DNA of 64,000 bases from Pseudobdellovibrionaceae bacterium (lineage in GTDB: Bacteria; Bdellovibrionota; Bdellovibrionia; Bdellovibrionales; Bdellovibrionaceae), in assembly GCA_947449255.1 (NCBI GenBank), contig CANFQX010000001.1, forward strand, positions 186,001 through 250,000. The letters are read 5' to 3'. Of this stretch, positions 44,950-53,881 are shown piece after piece; position 1 is the stretch's first letter; every line of letters starts with the position of its first letter. A program made the position numbers and the translations under genes. Below the pieces are notes generated by a model. It saw nothing but the letters and a program-made list of their open reading frames with translations, was not told the DNA's origin and did not search any database.

Positions 44950-44963
44950 GGTTAAACCTTAAG
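44945..44963. repeat. 19-base perfect palindrome between convergent genes
   Basis: CTTAAGGTT, one central A, AACCTTAAG. It overlaps the end of the PKS partner gene and lies 19 bases before the decarboxylase stop. There is no T-run; it may still act as a transcript end. Confidence 0.45.
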
Positions 44964-44981
44964 AACACAGCAGGGCTTTCT

Positions 44982-47231
44982 TCAACAAAGTAAACAATCC
45001 ACAAAATAACGCCGCGATTCAGCATGCCCCTCCGCCACCAAGCCATGTATATCCGTCTCAAAACCAGGGAATTTTTTATTAAAGTCTCTGGCAAATTTCA
45101 GGTATTTCACAATGGGTTGATTAAACCTTTCCCCCGGTATCAAAAGTGGAATTCCCGGCGGGTAAGGAGTCAACAGCACAGCCGTGACTCGCCCTTCGAG
45201 ATGATCTAAATCCACCCTTTCAATTTTTTCATGGGCCATCATCGCGAAGGCCTCTGAGGGTTTCATCGCTGGCTGCATATTTGATAAATACATCTCTGTG
45301 GTCATCTTGGCCACATTTTGCAATTTGTATTCATCATGAATTTGCTGACAGAGATCTTTTAATCCCATCCTGTCATAGCGAGAATTGGCCGCAGAAAATT
45401 TTGGCATCACTTTCCACATCGGTTGGTTTTTATCAAAATCATCTTTAAATTGTTGCAGTGCCGTCACCAAAGAGTTCCATCTCCCCTTGGTGATGCCAAT
45501 GGTGAACATAATAAAAAATGAATAAAGGCCGCATTTTTCAACGATCACACCATGCTCTGCAAGATACTTGGTCACAATCGCCGCAGGAATCCCAAAAGAG
45601 TCAAACTCCCCGTCCACATTCAGCCCCGGCGTGATGACTGTCGCCTTGATGGGATCAAGCATATTAAAGTTTTCGGTGACAGGCCCAAATCCGTGCCACT
45701 CTTCATTGGGTTTTAAAATCCAATCTTCGCGAGAGCCGATGCCCTCATCCGAAAGCACATCGGGCCCCCAAACCTTGAACCACCAATTTTTCCCCCACTC
45801 CTGATCCACCTTGGCCATGGCCCGTCTGAAATCAAGGGCTTCAGCGATGCTTTCTTCAACCAGGGCTGTTCCTCCAGGCTGTTCCATCATCGCGGCCGCC
45901 ACATCGCAGGAAGCGATGATCGAGTATTGAGGACTTGTTGATGTGTGCATCATATAGGCTTCATTGAAGATGTGATGATTGAGTTTTTTATTTTCTGGCT
46001 CACTCACTAAAATTTGCGAAGCCTGACTGAGCCCTGCTAAAAGTTTATGGGTGGATTGCGTTGAAAAAATCATAGAGTGTCTTGTGCGCGGACGATTTGC
46101 ACCGATGGCATGCATGTCTCTATAAAATTCATGAAAAGCCGCGTGGGGCAACCAAGCTTCATCAAAGTGCAGATTATCGACTCGGCCATCCAGGGCTTTT
46201 TTAATCGTCTCGACGTTGTACACAATGCCATCATAGGTGCTTTGGGTGATGGTGAGGACTCGAGGCTTTTTATTTTTATCTTTGATAAAGGGATTTTGCG
46301 CGATCTTAGCCTGGATGCTGGCTTCACTAAATTCACTTTCAGGAATGGGACCAATCAATCCATAGTGATTTCGTGTCGGAGTCAGAAACACGGGAATCGC
46401 CCCCGTCATCATAATAGCGTGAAGCACGGATTTATGACAATTCCGATCCACCAACACAATGTCATCGGCTCCAACGATCGAGTGCCAGACAATTTTATTT
46501 GAGGTCGAAGTTCCATTGGTCACAAAAAACAAATGATCCGAATTAAAAATACGAGCCGCATTTCTTTCAGACGCCGCCACCGGTCCCGTATGATCGAGCA
46601 GTTGCCCCAATTCTTCAACCGCATTGCAGACATCGGCTCTGAGCATATTTTCACCAAAAAATTGGTGAAACATCTGTCCCACCGGGGATTTTAAAAAAGC
46701 CACTCCACCCGAGTGCCCAGGACAATGCCAAGAGTAAGAGCCATCTTGGGCGTAATTTAAAAGCGCTCTAAAAAAAGGCGGAGCCAAAGTGTCAAGATAG
46801 GACTTGGCTTCGCGAATAATGTGACGAGCTACGAATTCAGGAGTATCCTCATGCATGTGAATAAATCCATGCAGTTCCCTCAAAATATCATTGGGGATAT
46901 GGCGAGAGGTTCTGGTCTCTCCATAGAAATAAATTGGGATTTCAGCATTCTTAAAGCGAATTTCTTCAATAAACCGGCGAATATTTTTTAAGGCTTTTTC
47001 AGACTCATATTCGCTGCCCTCCCCGAACTCTTCGTCATCGATGGATAAAATAAAGGCTGAAGCCCTGCTCTGTTGTTGTGCAAAAGAACTGAGGTCTCCA
47101 AAGCTTGTCACTCCTAAAATCTCCATGCCTTCTCTTTCAATGGCCGAAGCTAGAGCTCGAACTCCAAGCCCGCTGGCATTTTCAGAGCGAAAATCCTCGT
47201 CGATAATAATGATGGGAAAGCGGAATTTCAT
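44982..47231 (-). CDS. Orn/Lys/Arg decarboxylase (AdiA/CadA-type fold)
   Basis: A 749-residue PLP decarboxylase of the large fold type I class: an N-terminal wing domain (1-130), a PLP domain with TNGTSTSNK (phosphate contacts), NLHFDEAW (Asp357) and STQSTHKLLAG with PLP-Lys396, and a C-terminal domain. Substrate (arginine, lysine or ornithine) cannot be settled by eye; the neighbouring arginine operon and the homospermidine synthase at 52174 suggest a polyamine role via arginine or ornithine. Shine-Dalgarno AAAGGAG. Divergent from argC across 168 bases. Confidence 0.9.
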   Translation of the reverse strand: MKFRFPIIIIDEDFRSENASGLGVRALASAIEREGMEILGVTSFGDLSSFAQQQSRASAFILSIDDEEFGEGSEYESEKALKNIRRFIEEIRFKNAEIPIYFYGETRTSRHIPNDILRELHGFIHMHEDTPEFVARHIIREAKSYLDTLAPPFFRALLNYAQDGSYSWHCPGHSGGVAFLKSPVGQMFHQFFGENMLRADVCNAVEELGQLLDHTGPVAASERNAARIFNSDHLFFVTNGTSTSNKIVWHSIVGADDIVLVDRNCHKSVLHAIMMTGAIPVFLTPTRNHYGLIGPIPESEFSEASIQAKIAQNPFIKDKNKKPRVLTITQSTYDGIVYNVETIKKALDGRVDNLHFDEAWLPHAAFHEFYRDMHAIGANRPRTRHSMIFSTQSTHKLLAGLSQASQILVSEPENKKLNHHIFNEAYMMHTSTSPQYSIIASCDVAAAMMEQPGGTALVEESIAEALDFRRAMAKVDQEWGKNWWFKVWGPDVLSDEGIGSREDWILKPNEEWHGFGPVTENFNMLDPIKATVITPGLNVDGEFDSFGIPAAIVTKYLAEHGVIVEKCGLYSFFIMFTIGITKGRWNSLVTALQQFKDDFDKNQPMWKVMPKFSAANSRYDRMGLKDLCQQIHDEYKLQNVAKMTTEMYLSNMQPAMKPSEAFAMMAHEKIERVDLDHLEGRVTAVLLTPYPPGIPLLIPGERFNQPIVKYLKFARDFNKKFPGFETDIHGLVAEGHAESRRYFVDCLLC

Positions 47232-47360
47232 AGGTAGCTCCTTTGGTGCACATTCAACATGCTAATTCTGAATGCAAATAGACAACCCTAAACCTGTCAT
47301 TGTCTGTCATTTCAAGACCAATATTTATGCGCGAAAAAAGCTTCAAATGCAATTTAAACG

Positions 47361-47389
47361 TTGACATAAGCAAATCATATTAATAATTA
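47361..47389 (+). promoter_or_regulatory. Promoter of the arg operon
   Basis: Consensus -35 TTGACA (47361-47366), a 17-base spacer, -10 TAATTA (47384-47389). The expected transcription start (47395-47397) is only a few bases before the argC ATG at 47400. Confidence 0.65.
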
Positions 47390-47416
47390 TGCGTACCACA
47401 TGCATAAATATACAAA
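47378..47416 (+). promoter_or_regulatory. Tandem ARG boxes (ArgR operator)
   Basis: Two matches to the ARG-box core TGAATwwwwATTCA: TTAATAATTATGCG at 47380-47393 (11 of 14) and TGCATAAATATACA at 47401-47414 (12 of 14). Their starts are 21 bp apart, which is exactly the 18-bp-box plus 3-bp-gap layout of known ArgR operators. The first covers the -10 element, the second the start codon region of argC. The regulator gene argR is the last gene of this operon. Confidence 0.7.
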
Positions 47417-48506
47417 CTCAATCGACACAAAAACAGACCTAGGGCTCACCAAAAAAATCACCTGCTCTATTGTTGGAGCCAGGGGATATACGGGCCTTGA
47501 AACGGCACGCTTGCTTTTGCAGCATCCCTTTGCCGATCTGATCTCTTGTTTTGCGACGAGTGGGTTTAAGTTAGACTCTTACCTTGCAAATCCCAAGGCC
47601 TCTCAAGTTCAATGTCATGCTGATGCAGAGATGTTATCCCATTTAGCGGCGCATCCGACGGAGGTTGTTTTTTTAGCGACTCCGGCCGAAGTTTCCATGA
47701 AACTGACTCCTGAATTAGTTAAAATGGGAAAAAAAGTCATCGATTTAAGTGGGGCTTTTAGACTCAAAAAAAATGACTATCAAAAATGGTACGGTTTTGA
47801 ACACACTGAAGCCAATTTACTGAATCAAGCCAACTATGGTTTGCTTCCTTGGGCTGGACCTTTCAATTCAAGTTCAGCAAATTCTTCGGCCCTGATCGCA
47901 AATCCTGGCTGTTATGCCACAGCCATTTCCATGGCCCTGATTCCACTTTTGAAAGACAAAATAGTTTCTCCAAAAAATCTGGTGATCGATGCTAAATCTG
48001 GCACTTCAGGAGCTGGAAAAAAAGCGACGGAAAACCTGCTCTTCACGGAAGTCGATGGCGAATGCCTGCCTTACAAAGTGGGCAAACATCAACATCTTCC
48101 AGAAATTATTGAGGCCGTCGAGGCTTTTTCAGGACAAGTCATTGATGCGCATTTTTCGACCTCACTCTTAGCAACCCGCAGGGGAATCATTGCGAGCATT
48201 TTTGCACAACTGAATGAAGGCTTTAAAATTTCAGATCTTGAAAAATGCTACGCAAAATTTTATGGGGACTGTGAGCTCGTCAGCCACAGCGCTCTCAAGA
48301 ACAACTCAGGCCTGCTTTCTCTTAAAAAAGTTCTTGGCACAGCAAAAACCCATATCAGCTATGAAGTTGTCGACAACAAAGTCTATCTTTTCTCCTGCAT
48401 CGACAATCTGATGAAGGGTGCTGCCAGCCAAGCCATTGAAAATTTTAATCGCATTTCGGATTTACCCACCTCAACAGGTCTAAGCCATTTGGAGGCCATC
48501 ATATGA
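47400..48506 (+). CDS. argC: N-acetyl-gamma-glutamyl-phosphate reductase
   Basis: NADPH-dependent third step of arginine synthesis. Catalytic Cys171 in ANPGCYATA; nucleotide motif VGARGYTGLE (about 25-34). The protein is 368 residues, with about 18 extra residues before the usual start at KKITCSIVGA. No other ATG, GTG or TTG lies in that extension, so the ATG at 47400 is the only candidate. It has no Shine-Dalgarno and sits just after the predicted transcription start, so the message would be nearly leaderless. The stop overlaps argJ. Confidence 0.93.
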   Translation: MHKYTNSIDTKTDLGLTKKITCSIVGARGYTGLETARLLLQHPFADLISCFATSGFKLDSYLANPKASQVQCHADAEMLSHLAAHPTEVVFLATPAEVSMKLTPELVKMGKKVIDLSGAFRLKKNDYQKWYGFEHTEANLLNQANYGLLPWAGPFNSSSANSSALIANPGCYATAISMALIPLLKDKIVSPKNLVIDAKSGTSGAGKKATENLLFTEVDGECLPYKVGKHQHLPEIIEAVEAFSGQVIDAHFSTSLLATRRGIIASIFAQLNEGFKISDLEKCYAKFYGDCELVSHSALKNNSGLLSLKKVLGTAKTHISYEVVDNKVYLFSCIDNLMKGAASQAIENFNRISDLPTSTGLSHLEAII

Positions 48507-49699
48507 CACCTGGTCCTGGGATTCACAGAACGCCATTGCCTAAGGGTTTTCTTGCTAGCGGAGTGAACTGTGGAGTCAGACGTTATCGTCCTGACATTGG
48601 TCTTTTAATTTCCGAAACACCAGCGGTGGCAGCGGGTGTCTTCACACTCAATGAGTGCAAGGCAGCCCCAGTGCTTTACTCTCAAAAACAACTTCCCGCT
48701 GACAATATCCGGGCGATTCTAACAAATTCAGGTCAAGCCAATGCGGCTACAGGCTCTGAAGGCATCGAAAAAAATCTGATGATGGTGTCTGCGGCAGCAA
48801 AAAGTTTAAACTGCGACTTGAACCAAGTCTTAGTCGCCAGCACCGGTGTTATTGGAGTTCAACTCGACACTGATAAAATTTTGCCTTCAATCCCCGATCT
48901 TGTGGCTCGCGCTAACGATGCTGCTGAAAGCTTTGCCCTTGCGATCTTAACAACGGATCTGGTGCCAAAAACAGTGACAACTGTTTTACAACTTTCTGGT
49001 GGACCTATTCGTATCACGGGAATCAGCAAAGGCTCTGGAATGATTCATCCCAATATGGCCACGATGCTTGGTTATATTTTGACGGACGTGAAAATCACCA
49101 AAGAGTACGCAGCGACCTTGGTTAAGCAAACGGCCGACCTGAGCTTTAATATGATCAGCGTTGATGGCGACTCCTCGACAAATGACTGCAGTTTTTTGAT
49201 GGCTAATGGTGCCACTGGTGTTGAACTTAAAACAGATCAAGATTTCATTTTATTTGAAAAAGCCATCACTGACGTCTCGATCTTTCTTGCAAAGTCCATT
49301 GCCGCCGACGGTGAAGGGGCTACAAAACTCATTGAAGTTGTCATTAAGGGTTCTGACAATTTAGCCCTTGCCAGAAAAGCAGCTCGCGGCATCACCCTGT
49401 CCCCACTTATAAAAACTGCTGTTCATGGCGAAGACCCCAACTGGGGCCGCATACTTGCCCGCCTAGGAGCCGAACAAGTTCCAGCTCAGCAGCTTGCTCT
49501 GATGACTTTGAAACTTCAAGACACTGTTCTTTATGAAAATGGCAACCCTGTCTCTTTCGTGAAAGAGGACGTCAAAGCCTTACTAAGACAAGTGCAAGTA
49601 AAAATTGAAATTGATTTAAAGTCAGGTCCTTTTTCTGCCACGGCCTGGGGCTGTGACCTTTCCAGAAAATATGTCGATATCAATACGGAGTATTCTTAA
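48503..49699 (+). CDS. argJ: Ornithine acetyltransferase (glutamate N-acetyltransferase)
   Basis: Recycles the acetyl group from N-acetylornithine to glutamate. The 398-residue precursor self-cleaves between Ala186 and Thr187 in KGSGMIHPNMATMLG; Thr187 becomes the nucleophile of the beta chain. HGEDPNWGRI is another family mark. Its presence implies the cyclic arginine pathway and ornithine output, which fits the polyamine genes nearby. Starts with an ATGA overlap to argC and ends overlapping the argB ATG by one base. Confidence 0.96.
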   Translation: MTPGPGIHRTPLPKGFLASGVNCGVRRYRPDIGLLISETPAVAAGVFTLNECKAAPVLYSQKQLPADNIRAILTNSGQANAATGSEGIEKNLMMVSAAAKSLNCDLNQVLVASTGVIGVQLDTDKILPSIPDLVARANDAAESFALAILTTDLVPKTVTTVLQLSGGPIRITGISKGSGMIHPNMATMLGYILTDVKITKEYAATLVKQTADLSFNMISVDGDSSTNDCSFLMANGATGVELKTDQDFILFEKAITDVSIFLAKSIAADGEGATKLIEVVIKGSDNLALARKAARGITLSPLIKTAVHGEDPNWGRILARLGAEQVPAQQLALMTLKLQDTVLYENGNPVSFVKEDVKALLRQVQVKIEIDLKSGPFSATAWGCDLSRKYVDINTEYS

Positions 49700-50523
49700 T
49701 GTCCATCGTCGTTATTAAACTGGGTGGTTCCTCTCTGCAAAACCCGGACACCCTGAATAAGCTTTCTGCTTTGGTAAATCAGCTGATCCAGCAAGGTGAA
49801 CAGCCGGTTCTTATTCATGGCGGAGGCCCTGCGATCAATCAGGAGCTCACACGTCTTGGTATCACCTGGCAGTTTATTAATGGCCAACGTCAAACGACTT
49901 CCGAAATGATTTCTGTGATTGAAAAAGTTCTGGGTCAACAGATCAATTCACAACTTGTTGAACAGCTCAAACAAGCAAATATTCCTGCCGTTGGAATTTC
50001 AGGTGCAGATCAAAATATGCTTTTCTGCACTCAGGCCGATGTTGAACTTCAACAGGTTGGCCAAATTCAACAGGTGAACACAGATCAAATCAAAGCTCTG
50101 TTAGAGCTTAATCCTCCACAAGTTCCCGTGATTGCTCCTATTGGAATTGGTGCCGAAGGTGAAAAATACAATATCAATGCTGACTGGGCTGCTACAAAAA
50201 TTGCCATAGCCCTTCGTGCTGAAAAGTTGATTTTCCTGACAGATCAAAGCGGAATTTTAGATCAAAACAGTGATCTTGTTCCCCTTGTGTCTCCGGATAT
50301 CCTCCATGAAATGATCCGTGCTGGAATCATTCATGGTGGAATGTACACAAAAGTAATGACGATGATGATGGCTTTGCAACAGGGCGTTTCAGAGGTGCAA
50401 GTTATGCACGCCAGCCAAGCTAGCGACTATGGAAATCGTCCACTTGGAACCCGATTGGTCCCCTTTTTAGAAACAAGAATTCAAGCCAATGAATTCAACA
50501 ACATGCCTAAATGCACTCAATAG
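49699..50523 (+). CDS. argB: Acetylglutamate kinase
   Basis: Phosphorylates N-acetylglutamate, second step of arginine synthesis. A 274-residue amino-acid-kinase-fold protein: VVIKLGGSSL, LIHGGGPAINQEL and INADWAATKIAIAL are the phosphate and substrate loops. The C-terminal part (GIIHGGMYTKVMTMMMAL) is the usual Lys-containing end. It shares one base with the argJ stop and precedes argR by 12 bases. Confidence 0.95.
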   Translation: MSIVVIKLGGSSLQNPDTLNKLSALVNQLIQQGEQPVLIHGGGPAINQELTRLGITWQFINGQRQTTSEMISVIEKVLGQQINSQLVEQLKQANIPAVGISGADQNMLFCTQADVELQQVGQIQQVNTDQIKALLELNPPQVPVIAPIGIGAEGEKYNINADWAATKIAIALRAEKLIFLTDQSGILDQNSDLVPLVSPDILHEMIRAGIIHGGMYTKVMTMMMALQQGVSEVQVMHASQASDYGNRPLGTRLVPFLETRIQANEFNNMPKCTQ

Positions 50524-50535
50524 GGAAGTTATAAA

Positions 50536-51009
50536 ATGGATCTGCGACCAGAAGCAAGAAGTGACTTTCAATTAAGGCTTGAGGCCTTGCGCAAGCTTCT
50601 CCGAGAAGGCGAAGCGAACACTCAAGAAGATTTATGCAAAGCCTTATTTGAAAAAAAATTTGATGTCACTCAAAGCACCATCTCTCGGGATCTCAGACGC
50701 ATTGGCGCGATTAAAGCCACTGATGGCGAAGGACAAACAGTCTACCGCTTGCCTGATGAGCATTATGGACTGCCTTCGATTGTCAGCCACAATCTGGGTG
50801 GTTTGCTGATTGATATTCAATCCAATGAAAGCATGATTGTTTTGCACACCTCACCGGGCTCGGCCAGCTTGGTTGCGAGGCAATTGGACAACCTTCGCAG
50901 TTCTATTGGAATTCTTGGAACGATTGCGGGAGATGACACCATTTTTATTGCACCAATCTCAACTCGTAAGATGGTTGCCATTATAAAAAAAATTCGCGAA
51001 GAGCTCTAA
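50536..51009 (+). CDS. argR: Arginine repressor ArgR
   Basis: Hexameric arginine-responsive regulator of 157 residues. N-terminal winged helix with the recognition helix VTQSTISRDLRRIGAIK, C-terminal arginine-binding domain with GTIAGDDTIFIAP (Asp-Asp contacts to arginine). It is the last gene of the operon that carries tandem ARG boxes in its own promoter, which predicts autorepression. A strong terminator follows. Confidence 0.95.
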   Translation: MDLRPEARSDFQLRLEALRKLLREGEANTQEDLCKALFEKKFDVTQSTISRDLRRIGAIKATDGEGQTVYRLPDEHYGLPSIVSHNLGGLLIDIQSNESMIVLHTSPGSASLVARQLDNLRSSIGILGTIAGDDTIFIAPISTRKMVAIIKKIREEL

Positions 51010-51033
51010 TTGATTCAGACAAGAAGATTCAAT

Positions 51034-51076
51034 TAAAAAAAAGAGGATTCTAACAATAGAATCCTCTTTCCTTTTT
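51034..51076. terminator. Intrinsic terminator after argR
   Basis: A perfect 12-bp stem AAGAGGATTCTA (51041-51052), loop ACAA, TAGAATCCTCTT (51057-51068), then T-rich sequence. Eight A's precede it, so it can also serve the convergent minus-strand gene at 51144. Confidence 0.88.
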
Positions 51077-51143
51077 CAAGTTTTGACATCCTTGAACTGC
51101 TTTGACCTTTCTTCGAAAGTCAGCAGTTCACAGCCAACTCGAA

Positions 51144-51857
51144 TTAATTTTTAAACGGAACTGGTGTTGCCGGATTGAATCTTGAATAAATCTCATCAGA
51201 AATTCGTGGCGCTACATATTCACCCACGACAGATCTAAATTTCTCTAAAGAATTAGAGCAAATGCTGGAGGCAACGGATTTCACAAATCTTTTGCAAACA
51301 ACTTTTCCTGTCCAAAATGACACTGCAGTTGCAAAGGGTACAAAATGTTCTCCATATTCAGCCATTCCCCAAGCTAGGCCCGTTGCTGGGTCTCCTTTAG
51401 GATGGATAACCACTGGAAAACCAAAGTTAATGTTTTTGATGTCCTCCAAATGAGTGCTTGCACATCTCTCTTGGCCTAAAGAACCTTCAACGATATTGTA
51501 TACATCAGCCAACCATTGATTCAGTGGTGTATGATCCCCTAATTTCAAAAACCCCTGAGGTCCATGGAAGTAGATGTTTGACAAATTTTTCCATTCCCCT
51601 TTGATTTTTTCTGCTTCTTGATTGAAGCCTTTTTCTTGAAGTCCGAGCGCAGCAGCATCCAAGACCTGGTCGATGGCTTGCTCGAAAGAAGCAAGATTTT
51701 CAACATCGCTATTGAGTTCATCCATAGTCTCTTCAGCTCTGATACGGCCAGCGTTCGTTTCGGTTTTTAGACTTCCAGCAAATACCGGCGCTGAAACCAC
51801 CAACGAAAAAAGAACAGTGAATACAGTAGAGCAAACATATACAGACTTTTTTTCCAT
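51144..51857 (-). CDS. Secreted protein of unknown function
   Basis: A 237-residue exported protein: signal peptide (about 1-27, cleavage near VFAG), then a helical acidic part (EETMDELNSDVENLASFEQA) and a globular half with WGMAEYGEHFVPFATAVSF and three Cys residues that could form disulfides. No family recognised. A strong Shine-Dalgarno (GAGGGG) precedes the ATG. Alone between the argR terminator and the homospermidine synthase terminator. Confidence 0.7.
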   Translation of the reverse strand: MEKKSVYVCSTVFTVLFSLVVSAPVFAGSLKTETNAGRIRAEETMDELNSDVENLASFEQAIDQVLDAAALGLQEKGFNQEAEKIKGEWKNLSNIYFHGPQGFLKLGDHTPLNQWLADVYNIVEGSLGQERCASTHLEDIKNINFGFPVVIHPKGDPATGLAWGMAEYGEHFVPFATAVSFWTGKVVCKRFVKSVASSICSNSLEKFRSVVGEYVAPRISDEIYSRFNPATPVPFKN

Positions 51858-52173
51858 TTTTTTCCCCTCATCTATGAAATAATGCGTTTATAAAATACTC
51901 TTTTTTAAGCACATCATAGATTTTTAAAGAAGGAAACTTTTTTTCTTTGCCAAAAAGGCCACAAAGTTCCGTTTGACAAAAAAAAATATGTCAGAATTTT
52001 TGGGGTTGGCTTTGTAAAAAGATGAAGAACCGATAAAACTTAAATAAGACGCTTTCACTTTTAGACAAAAAAAACGGCCAAAGTATTTTTTGGCCGTTTC
52101 AAGATACAATATTTTAGAAATGTATTTTCAACTCAATGCTGATTTCCGTTGAGTCTGGGATCCAATTTAAAAA
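51858..52173. other. Intergenic region with promoter of the secreted-protein gene and hss terminator
   Basis: A 316-base AT-rich gap. It holds the terminator at 52066-52099 and an imperfect stem around 51935-51975 (GGAAACTTT against AAAGTTCC with an internal GCC/GGC pair). A minus-strand TATAAA near 51893 could be the -10 of the gene at 51857. A 61-codon frame across it is not supported. Confidence 0.4.
52066..52099 (-). terminator. Intrinsic terminator of the homospermidine synthase gene
   Basis: On the minus strand the stem AACGGCCAAA with TTTGGCCGTT, seven-base loop, is followed by eight T. It lies about 75 bases after the stop codon of the gene at 52174. Confidence 0.85.
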
Positions 52174-53685
52174 TTAACCTCTGACTAAGATATTTTTAAA
52201 CTGCCAAGGATCTTGTTGATCTAAATCCTCTGGAAAGAAGCCCGGACGATCTTGCAGAGGATTCCAGTCCGTGTAATAGCCCTTCACTGGCCCCAGGTAT
52301 GGCAACTGAAATTCAAGGCATCTTTTGTAATCCATTTCATCGGCTTCAACGATCCCCGCATTTGGATTTTCTAGTGCCCAAGCCATGCCTGCGATCACTG
52401 CCGAACTGACTTGTAAGCCCGTTGCATTTTGATAAGGAGCCAGTGCACGAGTTTCTTCAATGCTCAATTGAGAGCCATACCAGAACGCATTTTTCGCATG
52501 ACCGTAGAGCAAAATTCCCAGCTCATCCATACCATCTACGATTTCATTTTCATCAAGAATGTAATGCTCAGGTTGGCGTTCCCCATTAGCACCGAACAAC
52601 TCTTCCAGAGAAAGGATCGCATCATTTGCTGGATGATAAGCATAATGGCAAGTTGGACGATATTCAGCTTGAGCGCCATTTCCGACTGTAAAGTAATCAG
52701 CGATCGAAATGGCTTCATTGTGAGTCACCAAGCGTCCATATTGAGGTCCCGGAGTTGGACACCAGCTGCGCACTTTGGTGTTTGCACCCGGTTGATTTAA
52801 ATAAATCGCAGCCTGACATCCAGCATTATGTTTTGCTGCAGTTTGCGGCATCCACTTTTCATGAGTTCCCCAGCCCAATTCAGACGGCTGCATCCCTTCG
52901 CAAATAAAACCTTCAACAGACCAAGTGTTCACAAAGTTATTCATTGGTTTCGGCATTTTTGCGCGCTGCGTGTCGCGCTCTGCAATATGAATTCCTTTGA
53001 CTTCTGTTTTTTGCATCAGGAGAGCCCACTGCTCGCGGTTTTTTGGGATCTCGTAAGAAATCTTCAAGTCATTTGCAAGGTGAATCAAGGCCTGCTTTAC
53101 AAACCAAGAAACCATGCCCGGATTTGCTCCACAGCAAGAAACTGCGGTCATGCCGCCTGGATTTTTCACTCTTTCGGCAAGAACTGTTTCACGAAGGGCA
53201 TAATTTGAACGCCCAGAAGCTTCAATCTTGGTGTCAAAATAAAATCCAGCCCAAGGCTCAACAACCGTATCGATGTAATTGACACCGATCTCTTGGCAAA
53301 ACTTCATCACATCCAAAGAGGACACGTCGACAGAAAGGTTCACACAAAAGCCAACACCCTCGCCATTTTTCAAGAGTGGTTTTAAAAGCTCACGATAATT
53401 TTCAGCAGTGACACTGGCTTGGACGTACTGAATGCCATGTTGATCCAATAATTTTTTATCGCGATTGCTCGGATCAATCACCACCATGCGATTTTGATCA
53501 AATTTAAAATGCCGCTTCAATAAAGGAAGAGTGCCTTTTCCAATCGAACCAAACCCAATCATCACCACGGGGCCCGTGATTTCACCATAATTTTGCGTTG
53601 GAGGAGTGAAGGAAGCCTCTTGAGTGATATGGTGAGCCTTCACTTTTCTAGAGCTAGTTTCAGACTTTGGATCTTGAGAAGTCAT
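52174..53685 (-). CDS. hss: Homospermidine synthase
   Basis: NAD-dependent enzyme joining two putrescine units (or putrescine and spermidine) into sym-homospermidine. A 503-residue protein from ATG at 53685. Family marks: GPVVMIGFGSIGKGTLPLL (Rossmann motif), NYIDTVVEPWAGFYFD, VSCCGANPGMVSWFVKQAL and LGWGTHEKWMP. A longer frame from ATG 53745 would add 20 residues without clear Shine-Dalgarno, so the start is uncertain. Together with the decarboxylase at 44982 and the arg operon it forms a polyamine-related neighbourhood. Confidence 0.92.
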   Translation of the reverse strand: MTSQDPKSETSSRKVKAHHITQEASFTPPTQNYGEITGPVVMIGFGSIGKGTLPLLKRHFKFDQNRMVVIDPSNRDKKLLDQHGIQYVQASVTAENYRELLKPLLKNGEGVGFCVNLSVDVSSLDVMKFCQEIGVNYIDTVVEPWAGFYFDTKIEASGRSNYALRETVLAERVKNPGGMTAVSCCGANPGMVSWFVKQALIHLANDLKISYEIPKNREQWALLMQKTEVKGIHIAERDTQRAKMPKPMNNFVNTWSVEGFICEGMQPSELGWGTHEKWMPQTAAKHNAGCQAAIYLNQPGANTKVRSWCPTPGPQYGRLVTHNEAISIADYFTVGNGAQAEYRPTCHYAYHPANDAILSLEELFGANGERQPEHYILDENEIVDGMDELGILLYGHAKNAFWYGSQLSIEETRALAPYQNATGLQVSSAVIAGMAWALENPNAGIVEADEMDYKRCLEFQLPYLGPVKGYYTDWNPLQDRPGFFPEDLDQQDPWQFKNILVRG

Positions 53686-53881
53686 ATTGATCTCGCTTAT
53701 GTATGGTTGGTTTTTTTTAGGGTGATTTCTTAAAGACGGATGCATGTACCACAGGGCCTGCTGGAATGGAAATGCTAAATAAAGAAAATTGCCCTAAAAC
53801 CCCTTCTCATTCTCCATTTTTTGGATTTTGTTTCCTAGAAACGACAGCCTTACTGTGCTAGTGTGGCCTCAAAGAGGCTGT

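Noticed and set aside
51924-52109. 61-codon minus-strand frame
   Set aside because: It runs across the homospermidine synthase terminator and its content follows the A/T-rich composition.
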